Positions 51,561-59,204 of a DNA stretch of 64,000 nucleotides are shown here, one piece after another. The notes below the pieces were generated by a model. The model was given only the letters and a program-made list of their open reading frames with translations. It was not told the DNA's origin and did not search any database. A program made the position numbers and the translations under genes. This stretch comes from Labrenzia sp. VG12 (GTDB lineage Bacteria; Pseudomonadota; Alphaproteobacteria; Rhizobiales; Stappiaceae): the NCBI RefSeq assembly GCF_002237595.1, contig NZ_CP022529.1, forward strand, positions 4,494,001 to 4,558,000. The letters run 5' to 3'. Numbering within the stretch: the stretch's first letter is position 1; the number at the start of each line of letters is the position of its first letter.

Positions 51561-54305
51561 TCAGGAGAGAGCGTAACTGAATGTACCGCCTTCTCCCATC
51601 CCAATATCGACCCGTGTGAAGTCGGTGTCTTCCGCACCCATCTGGGTGAGCAGTTCGGTGGACAGTTCCGGCAGAACCGTCCGGTTGATGATGTGATCGA
51701 TGTTGCGCGCGCCGGTTTCCACTTCGGTGCAGCGTGCTGCGATCGAAGTGACCACGTCGTCGGAGTAACCGAGTTCCAGTTTCTGGTTCTCCACCAGCCG
51801 TTTGCCGATCTTGTTCAGTTTCAGGCGCACGATCTTCTCAAGCGGGTCACCGATCAGCGGATAGAATGGCACGATCTGCATGCGGGCCAAAAGGGCGGGC
51901 TTGAAATGCGCGCTCAGGATCGGCCGGCAGCCGGCAATCATTTCGTCTGTGCCGGGTTTTTCCGGCAGGCTGCCCATCTCCGTGATGACATCCGTCGCCA
52001 GGTTGCTTGTCAGAACAACGATGGTGTTCTTGAAATCGATCTGGCGGCCTTCACCATCCGACAGGACGCCCTTGTCGAAGACCTGGTAGAACAGGTTCAT
52101 CACTTCCAGATCGGCTTTCTCGACCTCATCCAGAAGCACCACCGAATAGGGCCGCTGGCGCACGGCTTCCGTCAGAACGCCGCCTTCGCCATAACCGACA
52201 TACCCCGGAGGCGATCCCACCAGCTTGGAAACCGTGTGCTTTTCCTGGAATTCCGACATGTTTATCGAGATCAGGAAGCGCTCGCCGCCGAAGAGCTGGT
52301 CCGCGATTGCGGTTGCCAGCTCGGTCTTGCCGACGCCGCTCGGGCCGACAAACAGGAAAACACCCATCGGTGCATCCGGGTTCTGGACACCGGCCTTGGC
52401 GGTCCGGAGTGCCTGGTCGACTGCATCAATGGCATGATCCTGGCCGATCACCCGGCCTTTCAGGTTGTTGCCCAGGGCAAGAATGCTTTCCGCGTCGTCC
52501 TGCACCATCCGGCCGAGCGGCACGCCGGTCCAGTCGGAAATCACCTGGCCGATGGCCTCTTCGGTAACCTCGAAGGAAATCAGCGGATCGCCCGCCTGGA
52601 CGGCTTTGAGATCGGCCGCGATCTTGGCGTAGTCCTCCGGTGAGATCTCTGCGATATCGGCATCGGCTGCGCTACCCTCGGAGGCATCTTCTGCTGCTGC
52701 GGCATCGCCCTCAGTCGCGTCAGGGGCAGCCTCGTCCGTTTCCGGCGCCCGGTCGTCCTCCAGGCTAAGACCGAGGTCGTGCCGGATCTTCAGAAGCTGG
52801 TCCACCAGCTCCTTTTCACGGTTCCAGCGGTCGGTCAGCTCTGCAATGGCCGCTTCCTCGGAGGCGACTTCCGCCTCGATTTCCGAAACTTCCAGTTCGC
52901 TGGACGCAAAGTCGGCCTTGTGGTCCCGCTTGAGCGACTCAAGCGCCCGCTGCAGCTCGCCGAGGCGTTTTTCTTTCAGCTCGATGACAAACGGCTTGGA
53001 GGAAAGGGAAAGTTTCACACGGGCACAGGCCGTGTCGAGCACGTCGACCGCCTTGTCCGGCAGCTGGCGGCCGGAGATGTAGCGGGCCGAGAGCTTGGCG
53101 GCCGCGACAACGGCGTTGTCGCGAATGTAAACACCGTGGTTCTTTTCATAGGCGCCGCGCAGGCCGCGCATGATGGTGATCGCCTGGTCCGGGCTCGGTT
53201 CGTCCAGCTTGATCAGCTGGAAGCGCCGCTCCAGGGCCGGATCCTTTTCGATGTATTTCTTGTATTCGCTCCAGGTGGTGGCTGCGATTGTGCGCAGCTC
53301 GCCGCGGGCGAGCGCCGGCTTCAGGAGGTTGGCAGCATCTGCGCCGCCGGCAGAGCCACCGGCTCCGATCAGCATATGGGCTTCGTCGATGAACAGGATG
53401 ATCGGCTTGGCCGATCCCTTGACCTCGTCGATGATGCCCTTGAGCCGGTTTTCAAACTCGCCCTTGACGCCGGCGCCGGCCTGCAACATGCCGAGATCGA
53501 GACCGATCAGCTCGACATTCTTCAGAAGGTCCGGCACGTCGTTTTCTGCGATCTTGCGCGCCAGGCCCTCGACCACGGCCGTCTTGCCGACACCCGGTTC
53601 GCCGACACAGATCGGGTTGTTCTTCCGGCGGCGGCCCAATACGTCGATCATCTGCTGGATTTCTCGGTCCCGGCAGAACACCTGGTCGATCTTGCCGTCG
53701 CGGGCGAGTTGGGTGAAGTTGGTACAGAACCGGGCGAGCGCACTGTCCGGGTCCATGCCGGGTGCCACCGAACGGCCTTCGGCCGGCGTTTCGCCTGCAG
53801 CAGCAGGTCTCGACGCGACGCCCGCAGTGGTTTCTTCCGACTGGCTGACGATGTCCTTGAAGTTCTTCTTGAGCTCTGAGAAGGACATGGCGTCGAGCTG
53901 GCTGAGCCAGCGCTCGTCGCCGAAACGGTTGGGCTTGGCAAAGACCGTTGCCAGCAGGCTGCCGGACCGGACCTGATCGAGATCCAGCTCGACGGAACTG
54001 ACCAGCCAGGCATCGGAAATCCACTCGATCAGGAGCGGCGAGAAGGCCGGCCGCCCCTGGTTGCCGCGTTTCAGGCTTTCCAGCGTCGAATCGATTGCTT
54101 TTTTGAGCGAGGCAGGGTCGATCTCGAAATGGCGGCAGGCGCTTTGCAGGTCATGCTGGCTGTCTTCGGCGAAAACATGCAGCAGATGCTCGATTGTGAC
54201 CTCGAAATGTCCCCGGGTGACTGCCAGACCGGCGGCGCCTTCAAGAGACCGCCGGGAATACGTGTTCAACCGTCCGATCAGACGACGGAGATCGAGATCA
54301 ATCAA
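51561..54305 (-). CDS. tssH: T6SS sheath-recycling AAA+ ATPase ClpV
   Basis: A 914-residue Clp/Hsp100 ATPase that unfolds contracted TssB/TssC sheath for reuse. The N domain (residues 1-150) begins LIDLDLRRLIGRLNTYSRRSLE. NBD1 has Walker A VGEPGVGKTAVVEGLARK (near 237) and LFIDEAHMLIGAGG. A coiled-coil M domain (about 430-520) with an added acidic Ala-rich insert (EDDRAPETDEAAPDATEGDAAA...) follows. NBD2 has FVGPSGVGKTELATAIA and VVLLDEVEKADLEVMNLFYQVFDKG. The start is TTG at 54305; an in-frame stop lies eight codons upstream and no ATG fits, so this weak start, along with the upstream terminator, should keep ClpV low relative to Hcp. Confidence 0.95.
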   Translation of the reverse strand: MIDLDLRRLIGRLNTYSRRSLEGAAGLAVTRGHFEVTIEHLLHVFAEDSQHDLQSACRHFEIDPASLKKAIDSTLESLKRGNQGRPAFSPLLIEWISDAWLVSSVELDLDQVRSGSLLATVFAKPNRFGDERWLSQLDAMSFSELKKNFKDIVSQSEETTAGVASRPAAAGETPAEGRSVAPGMDPDSALARFCTNFTQLARDGKIDQVFCRDREIQQMIDVLGRRRKNNPICVGEPGVGKTAVVEGLARKIAENDVPDLLKNVELIGLDLGMLQAGAGVKGEFENRLKGIIDEVKGSAKPIILFIDEAHMLIGAGGSAGGADAANLLKPALARGELRTIAATTWSEYKKYIEKDPALERRFQLIKLDEPSPDQAITIMRGLRGAYEKNHGVYIRDNAVVAAAKLSARYISGRQLPDKAVDVLDTACARVKLSLSSKPFVIELKEKRLGELQRALESLKRDHKADFASSELEVSEIEAEVASEEAAIAELTDRWNREKELVDQLLKIRHDLGLSLEDDRAPETDEAAPDATEGDAAAAEDASEGSAADADIAEISPEDYAKIAADLKAVQAGDPLISFEVTEEAIGQVISDWTGVPLGRMVQDDAESILALGNNLKGRVIGQDHAIDAVDQALRTAKAGVQNPDAPMGVFLFVGPSGVGKTELATAIADQLFGGERFLISINMSEFQEKHTVSKLVGSPPGYVGYGEGGVLTEAVRQRPYSVVLLDEVEKADLEVMNLFYQVFDKGVLSDGEGRQIDFKNTIVVLTSNLATDVITEMGSLPEKPGTDEMIAGCRPILSAHFKPALLARMQIVPFYPLIGDPLEKIVRLKLNKIGKRLVENQKLELGYSDDVVTSIAARCTEVETGARNIDHIINRTVLPELSTELLTQMGAEDTDFTRVDIGMGEGGTFSYALS

Positions 54306-54410
54306 GAGGCCACCCCACTGCTTGACTTATGCTTGTCCGGCATGATCTGGCGTGGCCAAATACATGGCTGGACTGCTTGGTCTTCAGGTCTCTCGTTTGC
54401 CTGAAAAACC

Positions 54411-54454
54411 TTGATAAAAATGAAACGAACCGCCCCGGTTGCCCGGAACGGTTC
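54411..54454 (-). terminator. Terminator between hcp and clpV
   Basis: On the minus strand GAACCGTTCCGG and CCGGGGCGGTTC pair over 12 bp with two G-T pairs around a GCAA tetraloop, followed by GTTTCATTTTTATC. It lies 23 bases beyond the hcp stop and 106 bases before the clpV start, matching a partial terminator that uncouples abundant hcp from the genes after it. Confidence 0.75.
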
Positions 54455-54476
54455 TGATTTCAACAGGTTATCGCGA

Positions 54477-54989
54477 TCAGGTGACCGGCTTGCGATAGTC
54501 GTCGGATGCATTGGTGCCCGCGACTTCATGGGTCCAGACAGCCTTGCGGAAAGTGAAGGACCACTTGTCGGTGTCGCCGCGGGAGGCGTTGGCTTCGTCA
54601 TTGACATCCGGCAGGATCGTCTTGCCTTCGACCAGCACGGCATCGGTGAACTCGATGGTGAAGTAGTGTTCCTGGACGCCGGTCGTCGACGTGCGCCAGA
54701 ACTGGACTTCGATTTCCAGAGCTTCACCGGTGGCCAGAGCCTGCCACAGGAGCGGGGTGGCCTTGTCGACCGGCTTCATGAAAGTGGTCGGCATGTGGCG
54801 GCGGGTGGCAATGATGGAGCCGGACTGCGGGTCGCGCGGCACGACGGCGTTCTGCTCGAAGTGATAGACGAGAGATTCGCCCTCATGGCCTTCCTGCCAC
54901 AGATTGCCGATGCTGTCGGCGGTGGTCGCGTCGGACGTGATGTCGCCCTGGGTTGCGCCCTTGATGGTGATGTAAGCGATGTTGGACAT
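54477..54989 (-). CDS. tssD: T6SS inner-tube protein Hcp
   Basis: A 170-residue Hcp-family protein that stacks as hexameric rings inside the sheath. It starts MSNIAYITIKGATQGDITSD and contains VYHFEQNAVVPRDPQSGSI, TTFMKPVDKATPLLWQALATGEAL, EIEVQFWRTSTTGVQEHYFTIEFTDAVLV, and a C-terminal DKWSFTFRKAVWTHEVAGT. These match the standard Hcp fold and length. The start at 54989 (not further upstream) follows GTGAGG. Its promoter is a consensus sigma54 site ending about 70 bases upstream. It is read with clpV, the activator and kinase genes in the same direction. Confidence 0.95.
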   Translation of the reverse strand: MSNIAYITIKGATQGDITSDATTADSIGNLWQEGHEGESLVYHFEQNAVVPRDPQSGSIIATRRHMPTTFMKPVDKATPLLWQALATGEALEIEVQFWRTSTTGVQEHYFTIEFTDAVLVEGKTILPDVNDEANASRGDTDKWSFTFRKAVWTHEVAGTNASDDYRKPVT

Positions 54990-55060
54990 GAGAACCTCAC
55001 TATAAAAAAATCTGGTTTCCGACCCACCGGCGCGGACCGCGACGGGTTGCCCTTCCAATG

Positions 55061-55076
55061 GCAAACCGCGTGCCAA
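55061..55076 (-). promoter_or_regulatory. Sigma54 (-24/-12) promoter of hcp
   Basis: Read on the minus strand the site is TTGGCACGCGGTTTGC, matching the consensus YTGGCACG-N4-TTGC at every defined position, with GG and GC elements 10 bases apart. Transcription would start near 55050, giving an hcp leader of about 60 bases. The activator with the GAFTGA motif encoded at 49850-51475 is the likely partner. Confidence 0.85.
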
Positions 55077-55205
55077 TTAACGGTTTTCATTGAAATATCA
55101 AGGAAATCAGAATTTTGGTTGGTTAAGACCAAAGTCTACGAAATGTGACATTGTGCAGAAAACTTCACACTTCAGCTGTGAGTGCGCAAAAGACTGCCGA
55201 GCGAT

Positions 55206-55225
55206 TTTGTGATCTGCATCACAAA
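55206..55225. promoter_or_regulatory. CRP/FNR-family binding site candidate between hcp and vgrG
   Basis: TTTGTGAT-CTGC-ATCACAAA is a perfect 20-base palindrome containing TGTGA-N6-TCACA, the consensus core of CRP-like sites. It lies 156 bases upstream of the predicted hcp start point and 243 bases before vgrG. A second, shorter dyad TCACA-N7-TGTGA lies nearby at about 55165-55181. Either could bind a CRP-like factor or serve as the enhancer for the sigma54 activator. Confidence 0.55.
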
Positions 55226-55467
55226 TACATCCGCCTGGCTGGCAAGTGCGCGCAAAACTGGTCCGAATCGAAGGAGAATTCCGCAAAATCCGGGTCGTTA
55301 ACGGGCTGCTGTGAAGAAACTGGAGAATTGACCCGGTCGGTCGGGCCACCCAATTTCACGATACTTGAACGACCCGCAGCTAAATTTGCCGAAGCGTCAC
55401 ATTTTTCCGGCAACTTCGCTAAACTGCCTTGAGCAGTCCGGTCAGGCCAGCCCAGGAGGAATTCTCA

Positions 55468-56997
55468 ATGAGTGCTGATACATCGCAAGGCCACATGACG
55501 ATCAAGCTGCCCGGAGACCCGGGTGAGGAGATATATGTTGAGAGCATGACCGGTCAGGAGGCTCTCGGTCAGACCTACCGCTTTGACATTTCCCTCCTTT
55601 CCAAAAAGACGATCGACCTTGAAAACCTGCTCGGCAAATCCGCCAAGCTCACCCTGGAGCGTGCCGGTGAGAAACTGGAGATCGCGGGTGTCGTCGGCAG
55701 CGCGCGGACCGGCGATCCGACGCCGAACCGGGAATTCAGCTACTCGCTGGTCCTGGAGCCGGAACTGGCGATGCTTCGGTACAGCGCACAGAACCAGGTC
55801 TACGGCACCGACAAGGACGTGACGGTGGTCGACATCATCCAGGGCGAATTGTCCGATGCCAACAAGTCGGGCTCCAACACGGCGTCAGACCGGGTTGCGC
55901 GTCAGATCGATTCCAACCTTCTGGTCTCCGCCTCGGACTATCCGAAACTGGATTTTGTCTATCAGTACTGCGAAACCGACCTGAATTTCATCTGCCGCAT
56001 GTGCGAGCGGTTCGGCATCTACTTTGCCTTCGATCATTCAGGCGACCGCGAAAAGATCATTTTCGGCGATCGGAAGGAGCATTTCACCAAGCTCAGTGGC
56101 AGTCAGATCACCGACGAGTTGCCCTATCGCAGCAAGAACCAGATCCTTGGCTCCGACAGTTTCGGCGTCTGGTCCTTCAACGCGCAGTATGAGACCCAGA
56201 GCGGTACCATCGCGCTGCGAGAATACAACGAGATCACGCCCAAGGTGGACTTGTCCGTTTCCGAAAACGCCTCTTTCACTGGCCAGGGTGTCACCACGCT
56301 CTATGGCGAAAACTATCCGACGGTCTCGGACGGACAATTCATCGCCAAGCGCCGGGTCGATCAGGTCGAAGGCCAGCGGCTCCAGTTCGTTGGTGAGAGC
56401 AACGTTCCCAATCTCCGGCCCGGGCTGTTTTTCCGACTAAAGGATCACCCGATCTCCGATCTCGACGGGCTTTACACGATCATCGCCGTGGAACATGCCT
56501 GCACCGTGTCGACACCGATCGGCTTCAGTTCTTCCGACAAGGAGCCGGTGCCCTACACCAACAGATTTGTCTGCGTGCCCTTCGACAAGGGATATCGTCC
56601 TCCGGTGATGACACCAAAGCCGGTCATCTCCGGCTACATGGTTGCCTTTATCGACGGCGAGTCGGACGGCAGCCGTGCCGAACTCGACGATTACGGCCGG
56701 TACAAGGTCAGGATCGTCGATGAGGAAAGCGGTCTGCTCAACGGCAAGGCCAGTCACGAGGTCCGCAAGATGGAGCCTTATGGTGGCGGGGACGGATACG
56801 GCTCCCATTCCACGTTGCTGAAGGGCACTGAAGTGCTGATTGGCTTCCTGCAGGGCGATCCGGATCGCCCGGTGGTCCTGGGCGCGGTGTCCAACGGGGA
56901 ACAGATGAATCCGGTGACATCGAGCAACCAGAATGTCGCCCATCGCACGAAAACCGCATCGGGGATCGTGTTCCAGATCAGCGACGGATCAGCGTAA
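55468..56997 (+). CDS. tssI: T6SS spike protein VgrG (short form)
   Basis: A 509-residue VgrG, forming the trimeric needle tip. The N-terminal gp27-like part has VESMTGQEALGQTYRFDISLLSK, FVYQYCETDLNFICRMCERFGIYFAF and PNLRPGLFFRL. The gp5-like OB fold is at residues about 385-470 (DDYGRYKVRIVDEES, HEVRKMEPYGGGDGYGSHSTLLKGTEVLIGFLQGDPDRPVVLGAVSNGE). The protein ends just after this, with KTASGIVFQISDGSA; the long C-terminal beta-prism of typical VgrGs (about 600-700 residues) is nearly absent. There is no effector extension. The ATG at 55468 has AGGAGGA upstream. It is the first gene of a plus-strand unit with two unusual proteins. Confidence 0.92.
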   Translation: MSADTSQGHMTIKLPGDPGEEIYVESMTGQEALGQTYRFDISLLSKKTIDLENLLGKSAKLTLERAGEKLEIAGVVGSARTGDPTPNREFSYSLVLEPELAMLRYSAQNQVYGTDKDVTVVDIIQGELSDANKSGSNTASDRVARQIDSNLLVSASDYPKLDFVYQYCETDLNFICRMCERFGIYFAFDHSGDREKIIFGDRKEHFTKLSGSQITDELPYRSKNQILGSDSFGVWSFNAQYETQSGTIALREYNEITPKVDLSVSENASFTGQGVTTLYGENYPTVSDGQFIAKRRVDQVEGQRLQFVGESNVPNLRPGLFFRLKDHPISDLDGLYTIIAVEHACTVSTPIGFSSSDKEPVPYTNRFVCVPFDKGYRPPVMTPKPVISGYMVAFIDGESDGSRAELDDYGRYKVRIVDEESGLLNGKASHEVRKMEPYGGGDGYGSHSTLLKGTEVLIGFLQGDPDRPVVLGAVSNGEQMNPVTSSNQNVAHRTKTASGIVFQISDGSA

Positions 56998-57099
56998 CGC
57001 AAGAGAGCATCAAGGGCAGGCGGGGCCTGGCGGGCCCGGCTGCCCAACGGGGCAAAAACCGTCGGCTGAGCCGCGGTACATGGAATGAAGAGGGCAGGA

Positions 57100-57450
57100 A
57101 TGGCAACCTGGAAACCGGCACAGCGGGAACCCGATGCGCTGCGCAGCTGCGTCTATGACTATCTCAGGACACGGTCGCCGCAGGTCTATGCGGAGGGCAA
57201 CAACACGGCGACGCGTCTCGGGCGTTCCCAGGAGACCATGTGCAATGGCGAACCGCTGACTATCGACCTGACGGTGACGCCGGTCGGGCTGACCACCATC
57301 AATTCGCGCAGCGCGCTCGTGTTCGGTGTTTCCGGACACGCGGCTGACCGAAAGACCGGATACGAAGTGGACGGCAAGGTGGTGATCGACAGGGCCACGC
57401 TGGCGTTCCTGTCGATCGAAGCAGACCTAACCGTACTCAACAGGGGGTAA
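57100..57450 (+). CDS. Small protein of unknown function between vgrG and the sheath-like gene
   Basis: A 116-residue product without a family I recognise. The first half is helical and basic (EPDALRSCVYDYLRTRSPQVY), the second half beta-rich (LTIDLTVTPVGLTTINSRSALVFGVSGH, VDGKVVIDRATLAFLSIEADLTVLNRG). The segment order resembles small baseplate or spike accessory proteins, but this is only an impression. The ATG at 57100 with AGGGCAGGA upstream is preferred to 57085. It lies 102 bases after vgrG and 5 bases before the TssB/TssC-like gene, so a structural role linked to either is likely. Confidence 0.6.
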   Translation: MATWKPAQREPDALRSCVYDYLRTRSPQVYAEGNNTATRLGRSQETMCNGEPLTIDLTVTPVGLTTINSRSALVFGVSGHAADRKTGYEVDGKVVIDRATLAFLSIEADLTVLNRG

Positions 57451-57455
57451 GCGTC

Positions 57456-59204
57456 ATGAGCGGGCAGGACGACAACAAGGGTGGAATTGCAAGTTTCTCC
57501 ATTGGCCTTGGCAACAGCGGTCCCCAGGCGGTGCCGATTGCGCCCGCTCCTCCCTTCCGTGTGCTGATTGCCGGAGATTTCGGTCTGAAGGCGTCCCGCT
57601 CTGCGCTCAACATTACCGGTCTGGACATTGCGGAGATCCTGGAACCCAACGCACCGGCTTTCTCCGTCACCGTGGACAATCTGCTCGGCTCCCTTCCGGC
57701 GCAGCTGGAAGAACAGATCCGGTTTGCCAGCCTGAAGGATCTGCGCCCCGCGAAAATCCTGAGCGGCTTCCGCTTCACCCGGGACCTGGAAGCGGCGGCT
57801 GGCGATCCGGACCGTCTTGCTGCAAGCGGACAGCTTTACGACAAGGCCGCGGAGGCCCTGCGAATTGGCGGCAATGCACCTGCCGAAAAGGATCCCTCAT
57901 CGCCTCTGCCGAGCTATGACGACGGCCCGGCAGAGCAAAAGCCGACCGGAGCCGGAACCGATGGTCTGGACTCCCTGTTTTCCATGATCGACATGTCCGG
58001 CGGCAAGGATGAGCCGAAGGACAGCAGCAGCCTGGCCAAGGCCGCGGTCGATGCGTTTATCCAGGATACGTTGCGTGAAGAAGGCGGTGTTCAGCGAGCT
58101 TCTTCGGCCACCACCGAAACCTCGCCGGCCGTGGGCCTTCAGCTTGCCCAGTCAGCCCTGTTCTTTGCCGACGCAAAACTGAGCACCGTCCTGCAGAACT
58201 GGCACAGTCTGAAACTGCTTCTGAGCGAGCTTGAGACCGATCTGCCGCTGGAACTGCACCTGTTGCAGGTCGATCAGGATCTGGACGCCGAGACCCTCGG
58301 CGATCTTCTGGACGGCCCATCCGGTGCCCTTCAGGCCGAGCTGTATGACATCGTGCTCCTTGCCGATCCCACTGGCATCGCCGGCAGGGAGGCCGCGAAG
58401 GTCAAGGTTCTGACCAACGCCTGCGCCGACAGCGACACGGTCGGCCTGCTCAACCTGACGCCGGATTTTTCCGGAATGCCAGGTGAAGAGCTCGGCGGCC
58501 TGGATGCCGCGCACCAGTTCCTGGACACGCCCGGCTATGAAGGCTTTGAAGGCCTGCGGGAGAGCGAACAGGCGTCTCATCTGGCGCTGTTCTGGAACGA
58601 GGCCCGGCTCAGCGCACCTGGCGACGGCTATCCCGGTCTTTATGCCGCCGGTGCATGGGTTGCCCTGGCCATGGTCCTGACGCAGCTCCAGAGCGAAGCC
58701 TTCCCGAAACTTCCGGTCGGCACGCCGGTTGATTTTGATGCTCTAGAAGTCGCCGAAGGCCAGTCAAAAGGGCGCGTGGTGGCGACGGCTGCGCGGTTCA
58801 TCACCGGGCATGGTCTTGCCCCGTCGCTCGCCCAATGTGGCATCAATGTCCTGGAAGGTGTTGCCAACCGCACCGACCTGGTGTTCCGCCGCGGTGTGAC
58901 CGTAAAGCCCGGCAAGGAGGGCCGCGGCTCTCTTGATCAGGCACTGCTCGTGTCGCGCCTGTTCTCCCTTTTCCAGGAAGCGCTGGGGGGCGCTGTTACG
59001 GGCGGTCAGAGCGCGGAAGACAGGGAGGCCGCCGTGACACGAAACCTGAACGAGCTGAGCGCAGCGCTGTCCGGCCAGGTTGCCTTCGAAGTTCGGCGCG
59101 TAACGGCGGAGGATCAGGACCTGATTGGCGTGACGGCCGTGATCCGCTCCGGCTGGGCAACCGGACAGCAGCATTCGTTCTATTTACCGGCCTCCGACGG
59201 CTGA
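57456..59204 (+). CDS. TssB-TssC-like single-chain sheath-related protein
   Basis: A 582-residue protein with two regions that resemble the T6SS sheath subunits. Residues about 30-135 follow TssB order: PPFRVLIAGDFG, then FSVTVDNLLGSLPAQLEEQIRFASLKDLRPAKI, like the TssB strand, DVDN and FxSxxDFxP stretches. Residues about 140-220 form a disordered linker with Pro, Gly and Asp. Residues about 225-580 echo TssC: LSTVLQNWHSLKLLLSELETDLPLELHLLQV, then LYDIVLLAD, PGLYAAGAWVALAMVLTQLQ and a final beta section. Ordinary TssB is about 160 and TssC about 490 residues, so this would be a compact fusion. AGGGGG precedes the ATG. Its 3' end overlaps the convergent kinase gene by 25 bases. Confidence 0.65.
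   Translation: MSGQDDNKGGIASFSIGLGNSGPQAVPIAPAPPFRVLIAGDFGLKASRSALNITGLDIAEILEPNAPAFSVTVDNLLGSLPAQLEEQIRFASLKDLRPAKILSGFRFTRDLEAAAGDPDRLAASGQLYDKAAEALRIGGNAPAEKDPSSPLPSYDDGPAEQKPTGAGTDGLDSLFSMIDMSGGKDEPKDSSSLAKAAVDAFIQDTLREEGGVQRASSATTETSPAVGLQLAQSALFFADAKLSTVLQNWHSLKLLLSELETDLPLELHLLQVDQDLDAETLGDLLDGPSGALQAELYDIVLLADPTGIAGREAAKVKVLTNACADSDTVGLLNLTPDFSGMPGEELGGLDAAHQFLDTPGYEGFEGLRESEQASHLALFWNEARLSAPGDGYPGLYAAGAWVALAMVLTQLQSEAFPKLPVGTPVDFDALEVAEGQSKGRVVATAARFITGHGLAPSLAQCGINVLEGVANRTDLVFRRGVTVKPGKEGRGSLDQALLVSRLFSLFQEALGGAVTGGQSAEDREAAVTRNLNELSAALSGQVAFEVRRVTAEDQDLIGVTAVIRSGWATGQQHSFYLPASDG

Noticed and set aside
55236..55256. Possible sigma54 promoter TGGCAAG...GC before vgrG
   Set aside because: The GG and GC elements are 9 bases apart rather than 10 and the TTGC block is not matched, so it does not meet the consensus.
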